Assembly (NCBI GenBank): GCA_024234815.1
Contig: JACKNO010000003.1
Coordinates: 558,001 to 622,000 of the forward strand
Length of the DNA stretch: 64,000 nt
From: Pseudomonadales bacterium
GTDB taxonomy: Bacteria > Pseudomonadota > Gammaproteobacteria > Pseudomonadales > Halieaceae
Direction: 5' to 3'
The notes beneath the pieces are model-generated. The model did not search any database and had not been told where the DNA came from. It worked only from the letters and a program-made list of their open reading frames with translations. Positions 24,508-33,167 of this stretch are shown piece after piece. The position numbers and the translations under genes were made by a program. The first letter of the stretch is position 1. The number at the start of each line of letters is the position of its first letter.

Positions 24508-26565
24508 TCAAAACAGGTAGCTCGCATATACTCGCACAGTGCGCGGCTCCAGGACGTGGTAGTGCACATCTTCCACGCCGCCGCTGGCTTCGCCGGGGAG
24601 GCGGGAAGCATAAAAATAGTCGACATCATGATCGTCACTGTCCAGGAGGTTCAATACATCCATCTTCAGTACCCACCGCGAAGTGCGGTAACCCGCGCGC
24701 AGGTTAAGCACCGTACTGTCATCTGACTTGACGCTTCCATCTTCTATAAGGGGGCGTTCGCCAAAGTAGCGCAGGCGCAGGCTGCCGAACCAGCCGCTGT
24801 CCAAGTCCACGCTGATACCCGTCTGCAAAACTTGTTCGATGGATCCGGGGATCTGGTTACCTTCCGGCGCGGAGTCGGTAAATTTTGCATCCGTGTACGC
24901 GTACTCCATATCCAGTGTCCACTGGTCAGTCAGCCGGTAATACGTGGTCAGCTCCACCCCCTGGCGCTCCGATGCTCGACTGGCTTCGGTATTACCGGCG
25001 TCCCCGACAAACAGCAGTTCACTGTCCAGCTTCAGCGACCACAGTGCCACAGACGTATTCAGTCTTTCGTTCCAGAAACCGCGCATGCCCACTTCGTACC
25101 CGAACGAATCCACCAGGGGATCAACCGGTGCCAGCGGGCTACCGTCTCCCGGATCGATGGTGGCGGTGGTTCCACGCGCATCGTTGGAGTGCAGACCCTG
25201 CCCTGCCGACACATAAGCCTCCCACTGCTCACTGAAGGTATAGATAACACTGCCCTTCAGGGCGAGCTTGTCATCGTGCGCTTTCCCGCTGTTGGCACCG
25301 AGATCAATGTTGTTGATGTTACGGTCGATCAAGCTATCCACGTCGAAGTCGAAGTAGTCATACCGCAGGCCGAGCACAGTGCGTACATTTTTCGTCCATG
25401 AGAGCTGGTTCTCACCAAAGATACCCGCGTTCCACTCATTCACCTGGTCGCTGCGAACAGGCCCCAGTCGGTTGCGACCCCTGGTCTTGTACAGGCCCAC
25501 TTCCTGGATATCATCGTAGCGAAATTCACCACCGAAGCGATTGACCATCGCCAGCCCGGCCATCGTGGCCTCGTGCCGATAGCTCCCCCTGCCGCCGTAG
25601 AGCCAGCGCTCATCTTTTTGCTCAAACTGATCGCCATTAATCTCGTCATCCAACAGGTAAGTAAAGTTTGACCACAGGTTCAGTTTGTAACGAATGGCGT
25701 AGACGGAGATATCAGATTGCCGGTCGCTCCAGCTTGCCGACAGGCTGTAGCGACTTGATTCGCCGCCGACGCTATCGTCGATGGACCCCAGTTCATCTAT
25801 CAGACCGCTGTCCACCGCCCGCGCCGGGATCTGGTCAGCGCTGTTCCAATTATTGTCATATGCCATAACACTCAAGGCGGCATCGCCCCCGGCGATATCC
25901 CAGCCATACTTCAGCAGCAGGTTGACTTTCTGCACGTCCTCTTTGATATCGCTCCAGGGGCCGTCATAGCTGTTCATTTCCAGCGCGTAGGAAGCGGTCC
26001 CGACTCCGAGGGAAGCGCTGTCAAGAAGGACCGCTCGATAGTAGGCGTTTTCGCCCGCACCGATCTCCGCCTGGCCGTTTTCGAAACTGGCTGCCGTACT
26101 CATCTCCGCACTTCCTGCGCTACTGAAGTCGCTGACGTCGGCGTAGTAGGGTCCTTTCTTATAGGCCAGCGAGCCTATTGTTTCCGGTATGACAAAATTG
26201 AGGTCGATGTAACCCTGGCCGTGCCCATGGGTGCGCATGTTGACCGGCATGCCATCTACAAACGCGGCGAAGTCGGTACCGTGATCCAGGTTAAAGCCGC
26301 GCAGGAAGTACTGGTTGGCCTTCCCGGTGCCGCTGTGCTGCGTAACCACCATGCCAGGCACCAGTTCCAGCACGTCACCGGTACGCAGCAGCGGTCGCAA
26401 TTCGATTTCCTGTTGGCTGACCACCCCCTGTGAAGCCGAAGAGGCTTCCCCCACCAGATTGAGCCTGCGCCCGGTAACCTCGACCTCTTCCAGTTTGTGG
26501 TCGGTTTGCGCATTGCCCACCGCCGCAGCCATCATCAGTAAGTAGAGAAATCGCTGTGGATACAT
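24508..26565 (-). CDS. TonB-dependent receptor with divergent BlaI/M56 pair
   Basis: About 685-aa outer-membrane receptor. It has a signal peptide (MYPQRFLYLLMMAAAVGNAQ), then V-E-V-T-G-R-R-L at the TonB-box region. The plug holds L-R-T-G-D-V-L-E-L-V-P-G-M-V-V-T-Q-H-S-G and F-L-R-G-F-N-L-D-H-G-T-D-F. The barrel ends V-R-V-Y-A-S-Y-L-F with a terminal Phe. The plug signature R-T-H-G-H-G-Q-G-Y resembles receptors for metal-free organic ligands, but the substrate is not readable. The ATG at 26565 starts the signal peptide; the earlier in-frame ATG at 26586 is possible. It diverges from blaI-like and M56 genes, which probably regulate it. Confidence 0.85.
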   Translation of the reverse strand: MYPQRFLYLLMMAAAVGNAQTDHKLEEVEVTGRRLNLVGEASSASQGVVSQQEIELRPLLRTGDVLELVPGMVVTQHSGTGKANQYFLRGFNLDHGTDFAAFVDGMPVNMRTHGHGQGYIDLNFVIPETIGSLAYKKGPYYADVSDFSSAGSAEMSTAASFENGQAEIGAGENAYYRAVLLDSASLGVGTASYALEMNSYDGPWSDIKEDVQKVNLLLKYGWDIAGGDAALSVMAYDNNWNSADQIPARAVDSGLIDELGSIDDSVGGESSRYSLSASWSDRQSDISVYAIRYKLNLWSNFTYLLDDEINGDQFEQKDERWLYGGRGSYRHEATMAGLAMVNRFGGEFRYDDIQEVGLYKTRGRNRLGPVRSDQVNEWNAGIFGENQLSWTKNVRTVLGLRYDYFDFDVDSLIDRNINNIDLGANSGKAHDDKLALKGSVIYTFSEQWEAYVSAGQGLHSNDARGTTATIDPGDGSPLAPVDPLVDSFGYEVGMRGFWNERLNTSVALWSLKLDSELLFVGDAGNTEASRASERQGVELTTYYRLTDQWTLDMEYAYTDAKFTDSAPEGNQIPGSIEQVLQTGISVDLDSGWFGSLRLRYFGERPLIEDGSVKSDDSTVLNLRAGYRTSRWVLKMDVLNLLDSDDHDVDYFYASRLPGEASGGVEDVHYHVLEPRTVRVYASYLF

Positions 26566-26628
26566 TGCGGCGCTGGTCCCCTGCAAAAGAAACGGATGTC
26601 GCCTGCCGCGAGCAAGTCCCGGCAGCGC

Positions 26629-26656
26629 TTGACTGGATGCGAATTTGGGTTATGGT
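26629..26656 (+). promoter_or_regulatory. Possible sigma-70 promoter for the BlaI/M56 operon
   Basis: TTGACT at 26629-26634 and TATGGT at 26651-26656 are separated by 16 bp, on the plus strand, about 160 bp upstream of the BlaI-like start. Further down, AGTATGTTACT (about 26732) is a small interrupted palindrome that could be an operator. Only motif-level evidence. Confidence 0.3.
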
Positions 26657-26813
26657 TGGCCCGTCGATCGTCGCGACATTACTTTCCACAGAGTGCTCTG
26701 ACAATAAAAATAATCATATATATCAGTATGTTACTAGATTTAGCCAGTTCTCGGCACAAGCAGTCCCCACAGCTTCGAAACACCGACCGACGCTCGGTTT
26801 TCAGGTGTCATCA

Positions 26814-27236
26814 GTGACTAACAAAAAAGGGGGAAGCCTGAGCAATACGCTGCCCCAACTCGGTGAGCTGGAGCTGGCCGTGATGCAGGCGCTATGGGCA
26901 CGCCCGGAACAATCCGCCAACTCTTTGTTGCAGGCCCTGCCGCAGCCGCGCAAGTGCAGCTTGAGCACAGTTCAGTCCACACTCGAACGACTACACAGGA
27001 AAGAGCTGGTTCATCGCACCAAGCAGGGCCATGCCTATGTTTACTCTGCCCGCCTGGAGCGCAGTCAATTGCTGGGTAGATTACTGGGCGGGGTAATCCG
27101 CCAATTGCACACGGGAAGCCTGGATCCCATTCTGTCGAGCTTCGTCGATTTCGCCGACCGTATCGACGAGGACACTCTGGACCGGCTTGACGAATTGTTG
27201 CAAAAGCGCAAGCTCGAACGCCGGGTAGACAACTGA
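26814..27236 (+). CDS. BlaI/MecI/CopY-type transcriptional repressor
   Basis: 140-aa winged-helix repressor. L-G-E-L-E-L-A-V-M-Q-A-L-W at residues 15-27 is the classic BlaI start. It is followed by the helix-turn-helix (L-S-T-V-Q-S-T-L-E-R-L), the wing (H-R-T-K-Q-G-H-A-Y-V-Y-S-A) and a C-terminal dimerisation helix. Such repressors are released when a partner M56 membrane peptidase cleaves them. The GTG at 26814 is preferred; longer in-frame extensions have no BlaI homology. The stop overlaps the M56 start (TGATG), so the pair is coupled. The likely target is the divergent TonB-dependent receptor. Confidence 0.8.
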   Translation: MTNKKGGSLSNTLPQLGELELAVMQALWARPEQSANSLLQALPQPRKCSLSTVQSTLERLHRKELVHRTKQGHAYVYSARLERSQLLGRLLGGVIRQLHTGSLDPILSSFVDFADRIDEDTLDRLDELLQKRKLERRVDN

Positions 27237-28177
27237 TGCCAACGCTCTTGTCTTCGATGCTGCTCTGCACCCTGTTCGCTTGGCTCCTGTTTGGCATTGT
27301 CACCGCAAAAAGCTACCGCTGGGTGCAGCCGACATTGCTGAATATCGATCCGGACCAGGCCAGCAAATTGATTCTCGGCTGGCTGTCGCTGCCGCCGCTG
27401 GGCGCCCTGATCACCACCGCGGTGATGTATTCCCCGGATCTGACCCAATGGCTGGTCGCAGGGCATTGTCACAATGGAAGTTGCCAGCAGCATGGACCCC
27501 AGTCCGCGCTGGCGATATGGCCCACCGCAATATTAGCCTCCTGGATTTGCCTCAGCATTGGTCGCTGCCTGCTCAGGCAGTGGCTCAGCCTGCGCCATTT
27601 GTCCGCAGAGTTATCGCGTGCAGGCCGCAATGCGGGAGCTTACGTGCAGCTGGACGACCCCCAGCCGGCGGCGTTTACCCTGGGCTGGTTTAATCCGAAA
27701 ATCTTTATTACGACAGGAATGCAATCCGCCTGCTCAGACCAGGACATCGACTGTATCCTGGCGCATGAAAGGGCACACCGGGACAGACTCGACAATCTGC
27801 GCCTGCTGACTGCATGGCTGTTTACGGCGCCACTCCCTCGCAGCTGGTCGACAGCCGTACTCGACGACCTGAGACTATCTTGCGAAAAGGCCAGCGATCT
27901 AAACGCCGCGCAGGTATCTTCGCGGGAGAGTGTCGCCGCCGCGTTGATCCGGATAGCGCGACTGCAACGGCCGGCATCACCCGCCGGGAGTCTGGCCTTT
28001 GCCGGCACTCAAACCGAAAGACGCATCCGCGCCCTTCTCGAAGAACCTGTTGTGGCACTTCCAAATGAGTATGTATTCGCTTCCGTATCAACCGCGCTGC
28101 TTGTCATACTGGTCATAATCAACCCACTCCATCGCGCTATCGAGTTCCTGGCTCAAGTCGGAGTATTGGGAAGTTAG
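27236..28177 (+). CDS. M56 family membrane metallopeptidase (BlaR1/MecR1-like, no sensor domain)
   Basis: 313-aa integral membrane zinc protease. Membrane helices stand at about 1-20, 45-70 and 88-115 and near the C-terminus. The zinc motif is H-E-R-A-H at residues 177-181 (I-L-A-H-E-R-A-H-R-D). Unlike BlaR1 there is no penicillin-binding sensor domain after the last helix, so the signal is not beta-lactam by sequence. It should cleave its partner BlaI-like repressor. Gene order (repressor then protease, overlapping by one base) is typical of this system. Confidence 0.8.
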   Translation: MPTLLSSMLLCTLFAWLLFGIVTAKSYRWVQPTLLNIDPDQASKLILGWLSLPPLGALITTAVMYSPDLTQWLVAGHCHNGSCQQHGPQSALAIWPTAILASWICLSIGRCLLRQWLSLRHLSAELSRAGRNAGAYVQLDDPQPAAFTLGWFNPKIFITTGMQSACSDQDIDCILAHERAHRDRLDNLRLLTAWLFTAPLPRSWSTAVLDDLRLSCEKASDLNAAQVSSRESVAAALIRIARLQRPASPAGSLAFAGTQTERRIRALLEEPVVALPNEYVFASVSTALLVILVIINPLHRAIEFLAQVGVLGS

Positions 28178-28499
28178 AAACGTCCGGTTTACCATGCTAC
28201 AGCCGTATCGCCCGGCTGGATCACTGTTCCGTTGCGTAAACCTTCATCCAGTGTGTATTGACCACGGTAGCCAGCATATCCCGTTGGGCAGGCGATATCT
28301 TGTCTCTACTGCCTCCCAGTAAACTCGTCACGCTATGGTTGTTACCGGGTGGCGTTCTTCACTACCGGGCACGCAGTTTCGCAGCGGGACAGGGACGATT
28401 ACGTCATCAACCGCGAGCAGATTACAACAACGTGATCGAACGCCGACATGCATCTACACTTGTCGTGGGAAACCTATCCATTACCGATCGGGGAGTTTT
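28178..28499. other. Intergenic region before the DsbA-like gene
   Basis: 322 bases. The plus-strand frame of the DsbA-like gene stays open through most of it, but that part is basic, unlike the family, and lacks a start signal. No hairpin, repeat or RNA gene is recognisable. Confidence 0.35.
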
Positions 28500-29183
28500 A
28501 TGGGTAACTTACACGAACAGCAATCAGCCCACTCCGGGGACCGCGTCGCGAGCGCTGTGCTCACCATCGAAGTCTGGTTCGATTTCATCTGCCCCTGGTG
28601 TCTGATCGGCAAGCGGCAGCTGCAGCTGGCCTTGCGCGAACTGCACCAGACTCGCCCGGAGGTGGTTGTGCGGGTGCAATGGCACGGGTTGTCGCTGCTC
28701 CCGGACCTGCCCCTCGAGGGAGTGCCCTACGTGGAGTTCTACCGGCACCGGCTCGGCGGCGACGACGCCGTACGGCAACGCCAGCAACAGGTCCAGGCGG
28801 CGGCGGCCACGGTCGGCATCGAGATCAATTTCCCCGCCATCCAGCGCATGCCCAACACCGCGCTGGCACATCATACCTTTCGCCACCTGCAAACTACTGA
28901 GCCGGCTGAACGACTGGACGCCGTGCTGGAGAGCTGGTTTCACCTGCATTTTATTGACGGTGGTGATCTCGGCGATGCCGCCTCGCTGGCGCGTTGTGCC
29001 GAAGCCTCGGGCGTCCCGGCAGAACACCTGCCCAAGAGCGCCGCGCCGGGAGCGTTTCACGCTGCGGGCCCGGCGAACGGCGTGCCCGCATTCCGCATCA
29101 ATGGCAGGTACCAGCTCACGGGCGCAGTCCCACCCGCCCAACTGCTGTCTGCCATGAGGATGGCCCTGGACGAGGCGCACTGA
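28500..29183 (+). CDS. DsbA family oxidoreductase, FrnE-like
   Basis: 227-aa thioredoxin-fold protein of the FrnE/2-hydroxychromene-2-carboxylate-isomerase type. The active site C-P-W-C is at residues 31-34 in the first strand-loop-helix (EVWFDFICPWCLIGKRQL). The middle has the helical insertion (R-L-G-G-D-D-A-V), then N-T-A-L-A-H, and near the end G-V-P-A-F-R-I-N-G-R-Y with the cis-Pro loop. The ATG at 28500 follows GGGGAG by 4 bases. Function: a cytoplasmic disulfide oxidoreductase/isomerase, linked to redox stress in some bacteria. It overlaps the start of a Rieske fragment by one base. Confidence 0.8.
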   Translation: MGNLHEQQSAHSGDRVASAVLTIEVWFDFICPWCLIGKRQLQLALRELHQTRPEVVVRVQWHGLSLLPDLPLEGVPYVEFYRHRLGGDDAVRQRQQQVQAAAATVGIEINFPAIQRMPNTALAHHTFRHLQTTEPAERLDAVLESWFHLHFIDGGDLGDAASLARCAEASGVPAEHLPKSAAPGAFHAAGPANGVPAFRINGRYQLTGAVPPAQLLSAMRMALDEAH

Positions 29184-29296
29184 TGCCGGCCTTCCAGATC
29201 GCACCGGACCGACTGCCCCCGGAAGCCGGCAGTGACTTCTGGAAAGTGGGTGGCCACAGCCTCGCGGTGTTCAATGTCGCCGGAGAAGGGGCATAA
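29183..29296 (+). pseudogene. Truncated Rieske-type protein (N-terminal 37 residues)
   Basis: The ATG at 29183 overlaps the DsbA-like stop (TGATG) and reads 37 residues: an L-P-P-E-A-G-S turn, F-W-K-V-G-G-H-S-L-A-V-F-N-V-A-G, then a stop. This matches the N-terminal strands of a Rieske [2Fe-2S] ferredoxin domain just before its first Cys-x-His cluster motif, which is missing. So the gene lost everything after the second strand. The next gene (minus strand) begins 8 bp later, marking a rearrangement breakpoint. Alternatively it is a small unrelated ORF. Confidence 0.4.
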
Positions 29297-29303
29297 TGCG
29301 GTA

Positions 29304-30125
29304 TCAGGGCAGTAAGGCTATCCAGCCGTTGTCCTCAAACCACTTCTTGTAGAGTCGCCCCATCAGGCCGGCGTTTTGCACGGAGGACACGTAGTTGCGA
29401 ACCAGGTTCTCAAACTGCTGGTCATTTTTGGGGATGGCGACACCAATTGGCTCAATCGAGAGCGCGGGCTCTATCATGCTGAGCCCTGCACCCGGGTAGC
29501 GCAGCATGGACAATTTGAGAATCGGAATATCCGCCACGATCGCGTCAATTCTCCCGGTGAGCAGCATTTGTATTCCCTCGTCGTAGTTGGCTACGGCGTG
29601 TAATTCGGCAGCGGGAAAATTGCGCTGCACAAACCTCTCGCTGGTAGAGTTCTCCAGCGCGACCATCCTTATCTCGGGGTTGTTAAATTCAGCCGTGCTG
29701 GTCACGACACCCTCGATTCCGGCAGTCGTGAGGATGGATTTTCCCGAAAGCGTATAGGGTCCGACAAAGCTCACTTCCCGGGTCCTTTCCGGTGTTATCG
29801 ACATGCCCGAAATCACCATGTCGGCTTTGCCGGCGACAAGCCCGGCCAGCAGCTCACCGAAAGGCATCTGCACGATTTCCAGTTTGACGTGCATGGACTC
29901 CGCCAGGGACCGGGCGAGATCGACATCAAAGCCAATCATCGACTTGTCGCGACTGCGCATGTTAAAGGGTGGCTGCTCGCCAGACATGGCCACCTTGAGC
30001 ACGCCACTGTCGACCACGCGATCCAGTACAGGGCTCGCCGCGAGCACTGCGCCGGCCATGCACAATGCCAACAGGCCGGCCATCCCACAAAGAAACAATT
30101 TCACTTTCTTTAATCCTGCGAGCAT
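29304..30125 (-). CDS. Periplasmic solute-binding protein (amino-acid type, SBP_bac_3)
   Basis: 273-aa substrate-binding protein. A signal peptide (K-V-K-L-F-L-C-G-M-A-G-L-L ... AVLA) is followed by the family pattern V-L-K-V-A-M-S-G-E-Q-P-P-F-N, G-F-D-V-D-L-A-R-S-L-A, G-K-A-D-M-V-I-S-G-M-S-I-T-P-E-R and G-R-I-D-A-I-V-A-D. It should bind a polar amino acid or a related small molecule. The ATG at 30125 is preferred: AGGA lies about 10 bases upstream and it begins the signal peptide. No permease or ATPase gene is adjacent, so it is an orphan binding protein; such proteins can also act as sensors. Confidence 0.8.
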   Translation of the reverse strand: MLAGLKKVKLFLCGMAGLLALCMAGAVLAASPVLDRVVDSGVLKVAMSGEQPPFNMRSRDKSMIGFDVDLARSLAESMHVKLEIVQMPFGELLAGLVAGKADMVISGMSITPERTREVSFVGPYTLSGKSILTTAGIEGVVTSTAEFNNPEIRMVALENSTSERFVQRNFPAAELHAVANYDEGIQMLLTGRIDAIVADIPILKLSMLRYPGAGLSMIEPALSIEPIGVAIPKNDQQFENLVRNYVSSVQNAGLMGRLYKKWFEDNGWIALLP

Positions 30126-30336
30126 ATAAGCACTTTCCTCGAGGCGACGGCCAACACTGCCGTTGAATACCAATTCACAAACACCTTGCATGTCTCTGCT
30201 GGACGCTAAACAAAACACCAGCCCTAGCGGAACATACTTGCAGCCCACAGCGTACAAAGCAAGAGAACTGCGCCGCGCAATATGGACCGCGTTTCAATAT
30301 CCCCCGCGCGCCGCAGGTGCTATCCTCGCAACAACA

Positions 30337-31743
30337 ATGATTCGCTTACTCCTCTTGCTGGCAACGCTGGTGGCTCCTGCCGCATCCGCACAGGGTTACA
30401 AAATTCCTGGTTTCGGTGACAGCAATGCCGCGTCGCTCAACCAGGAATACTACCTGGGTCGCGCCTGGCTGATGTCCTTCAGGCGCCAGGCGCCCATCCT
30501 CGACGATGCACTCGTACAGGATTATGTTGAAGGGCTGGTCTACAGGCTCGCAGAGAGAAGTCGGCTAACGGATCGCCGGCTTGAAATCATTGTAGTGGAC
30601 AACCCGACCATCAACGCTTTCGCCATACCGGGGGGTATCGTGGGTGTTCATAGCGGCCTGATAGCGCAGGCCGAAACCCAGGCGCAATTCAGCTCGGTTC
30701 TCGCGCACGAGCTGGCACACCTCAGCCAGCGGCACTATTCCCGGGGCCTCGATGCCAAAAAGACTTCCACCGCCGCAATGGCCGGCGTGCTGAACAGCCT
30801 TGTCTATATCGCCGCGGACCCGGCTGGCGCGGGAGCGGGTGGTCAGGCAGCATCGGGCAGCCGCCTGAGGTACAGCTACCTGGATGAGCAGGAAGCTGAT
30901 GATCTTGGCATCCACAATCAGGCTGCAGCCGGCCTGGATCCCGGCGGCGCAGCTGCGATGTTTATCGTATTGCAGAATGTATCACCCGATAACGGCGCAC
31001 AATCGTCCGATTTTCTGCGTACCCACCCTATCACTGAAAAACGAATCGCCGCTGCGAAAAATCGCGCTGCCACTTACCCCAACAGAATCCATGAAGTCAG
31101 CCGGAACTTCCAACTGATGCGAGCCAGGGTTGCACTCAGCTTTATAAAGGACAACGATATAGCCATTGCCCATTTCCGGGAGCAACGTGCCAAGGGGGGC
31201 CGCTACGCCGTTCCAGCGCAATATGCTCTGGTGCTTGCACTGACCAGGAGTGGTGAGGTGGGCGAAGCCAGGGAACTGCTGGCACCCATGCGAGAGTTTG
31301 CACCGGACAACATTGCCTACAAAATTGCGGAAGCCGAAATCGATTTCAAGGCCGCAAGATACGACGCCGCAATCGCGCTACTGCAACAGGGCCTGTCCCT
31401 CTCACCTGACAACCATCCTCTGACCATGTCCCTGGCCAATGCCTACTTCAAAGGTGAACACTATTCCAAGGCTGATAAATTGCTGTCCAGGCATGCCCGC
31501 AGTCATCCTGGCGACGCGCACCTGTGGTTGCTGCTGGCAGATATACAGGAGAAATCCGGCAACGCCCTGGACGCACATCAATCCAGAGCGGAGTACTTCG
31601 CCCTGAACGATGCCATAGAGCGGGCCATGGCTCAGCTCAATGCCGCCCTGTCACTCGCCAAGAACCAGATCACTGCCGAGCGCATCCAGACTCGCATGGC
31701 GTATTTTGAGACGATAGAGAAAGCACTGGAATCATTGCGATAG
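30337..31743 (+). CDS. M48 family periplasmic metalloprotease with TPR (BepA-like)
   Basis: 468-aa protein with an N-terminal signal peptide (MIRLLLLLATLVAPAASA). A Ste24-type M48 domain (about 40-250) carries H-E-L-A-H at residues 125-129, the third zinc Glu in D-E-Q-E-A-D-D-L-G and T-H-P-I-T-E-K-R. A TPR domain follows (about 260-468). This is the architecture of BepA, which checks outer-membrane protein and LPS assembly in the periplasm. The start at 30337 begins the signal peptide; an upstream in-frame ATG at 30163 gives a non-signal extension. Divergent from the solute-binding gene. Confidence 0.85.
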   Translation: MIRLLLLLATLVAPAASAQGYKIPGFGDSNAASLNQEYYLGRAWLMSFRRQAPILDDALVQDYVEGLVYRLAERSRLTDRRLEIIVVDNPTINAFAIPGGIVGVHSGLIAQAETQAQFSSVLAHELAHLSQRHYSRGLDAKKTSTAAMAGVLNSLVYIAADPAGAGAGGQAASGSRLRYSYLDEQEADDLGIHNQAAAGLDPGGAAAMFIVLQNVSPDNGAQSSDFLRTHPITEKRIAAAKNRAATYPNRIHEVSRNFQLMRARVALSFIKDNDIAIAHFREQRAKGGRYAVPAQYALVLALTRSGEVGEARELLAPMREFAPDNIAYKIAEAEIDFKAARYDAAIALLQQGLSLSPDNHPLTMSLANAYFKGEHYSKADKLLSRHARSHPGDAHLWLLLADIQEKSGNALDAHQSRAEYFALNDAIERAMAQLNAALSLAKNQITAERIQTRMAYFETIEKALESLR

Positions 31744-31855
31744 CAAAAGTGCAGGGTTTATAAGCGGAGCGCCGGGGCGGCCGCCTCACGCTTGTACGAC
31801 GTCGAAAAATATCCGCTTGGTCCTGTGCCGTTGAACACCTATCTGGGGGCGATTT

Positions 31856-32137
31856 TTACACCCAGGTTGGTGTCCGGTTTGATTGGACCACTTCAGTTGG
31901 TGTATTGAGGGTGTTAACTACCTCGCGGTATGCCCCGGGATTACCGCCGCCCCCAAGCTGAGTCGCACTAAAAACAAATGATTCGTTGGGAGCGGTATCG
32001 CGAATTTCCACGCCAGTCCAATTGGCGTTTAGGAAAACAGAATCAGAAAAGGATATAACAGACCCGTTGGCAGCTATGGGCAAAAATAGACTAGCCAGGA
32101 TAGCGGCTCCGACTAATTTTATATTTCTTCCTTTCAT
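31856..32137 (-). pseudogene. Truncated secreted protein (PEP-CTERM-like N-terminus)
   Basis: The start is good: GGAGG 5 bases before the ATG at 32137, then a signal peptide (IKLVGAAILASLFLPIAANG). The mature region begins V-I-S-F-S-D-S-V-F and resembles secreted proteins of the PEP-CTERM type. After about 75 residues (G-G-N-P-G-A-Y-R-E-V-V) the reading changes to N-R-T-P-T-W-V and stops. The sequence around 31859-31910 (GGTTTGATTGGACCACTTC with nearby repeats of TTGGTGT) looks like an insertion-sequence end. No C-terminal sorting tail is present, so the protein is probably broken. Confidence 0.45.
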
Positions 32138-32579
32138 AGTGGCCTCCATCGAGATCACACGAGGAGCGGTTTTTCTCCACGGCGGGGACTGACAGCACCA
32201 TCGGCTCGGCCCGTAGATCCATCCACACGAAGGAATACGGCGTGTCACTATTGGGGGTTACTATCGCCGTGTCCTCGTAGGTGTAAACCCGGGGCTCGTT
32301 CTTGATCTTGTTGAAGGGCGCCTTGAACTGGCCGGAATTTTTATCGACCGCATACTCGTACATCACCGCGTAGTTCATCACGACAGGCAGACCGTACACA
32401 AAGCCTTCCTCGGCGATGGCCCGGGTTTCAGCCAGGCTGGGGGCTGTGACACCTGCTGACTTATCGGCTCGCTCAAGCGCCGCAATGGCATCGGCCTGTG
32501 CCTGGGCAATGCTAAAAGGCGTCATACCGACCAGGCCACACAGTGCGCCGGTGGCAAATAATCGTTTTACGGGATTCAT
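32091..32579 (-). pseudogene. Truncated DUF1254 protein, N-terminal third only
   Basis: The signal peptide (M-N-P-V-K-R-L-F-A-T-G ... AQA) and the DUF1254 N-terminal domain are intact to about residue 137: V-Y-G-L-P-V-V-M-N-Y, then T-P-N-S-D-T-P-Y-S-F-V-W-M-D-L and V-L-S-V-P-A-V-E-K. Normal members run on for over 300 residues and end with a DUF1214 domain. Here the family similarity stops at about 32170 and the frame runs into the start region of the next gene. The truncation point is a breakpoint. The function of intact members is unknown; they are secreted or outer-membrane-associated. Confidence 0.6.
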
Positions 32580-32583
32580 GGTT

Positions 32584-32700
32584 TCACTCTCCGACGTGGT
32601 TGTTTTGCGTTTGAGCGGTGATGTCCAGCTGCAGCAATACGCCGTAGTGCTCGCGAATCATCGCCAGAAAATTTTCCAGGGCGATATCCTGCATCGGCGC
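32584..32700 (-). pseudogene. Possible 3' remnant of an unknown gene
   Basis: About 38 residues (D-I-A-L-E-N-F-L-A-M-I-R-E-H-Y-G-V-L-L-Q-L-D-I) read well and end 4 bp before the start of the truncated DUF1254 gene, as an operon neighbour would. Upstream this frame is antisense to the DUF1254/DUF1214 remnant, so the 5' part has been replaced. Identity unknown. Confidence 0.25.
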
Positions 32701-32713
32701 TCCCGGCTGGGCG

Positions 32714-33126
32714 ATGGCAGTCGACGAGGTGTCGCCTGACGCGCTGCAGGCGATCTCGATCCCGGATAAAGTCGAGACAAACTTCGGAAACCTGCAGTTC
32801 TTCGACGGTGTGCCGACCAAAGCCACCGCCGACATACTCTATGACAACCTGGATCGCATGCGCGCGGTTATGACACCCAGACCCGCTCGCAACTGCAAAC
32901 CAGCCAGGCGTTCCCCACCGTGGGCAGCCAGTCCAAGGGGATAGAGCAGAACGCAGACGGCTCCTTTGACATCTGGTTCGGGCCGCAGGCACCCGCTGGC
33001 AAGGAAGGCAACTGGCTGGCGACACTGCCGGGCAAGAGCTGGTTCACGATTCTGCGCATGTACGGCCCGCTGGAGCCATGGATCAACAAAACCTGGCGGC
33101 CAGGAGAGATCGAGCTGGTGAAATAA
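32714..33126 (+). pseudogene. DUF1254/DUF1214 gene reduced to its two ends
   Basis: Residues from 32714 give a DUF1254 beginning (I-P-D-K-V-E-T-N-F-G-N-L-Q-F-F-D-G, T-K-A-T-A-D-I-L-Y-D-N-L-D-R-M-R-A-V). At about 32869 the other frame takes over with Y-D-T-Q-T-R-S-Q-L-Q-T, A-D-G-S-F-D-I-W-F-G-P and a terminal W-R-P-G-E-I-E-L-V-K, the typical DUF1214 C-terminus. A normal gene has over 350 residues between these ends. So a large internal deletion has fused the two ends out of frame. The bases TATGACA occur at both the last N-terminal Tyr-Asp and the junction, which could have helped the deletion. Confidence 0.65.
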
Positions 33127-33167
33127 GATCAGCAACGCTGCTGGAGACTCTGGACGGCGCGGGAAAT

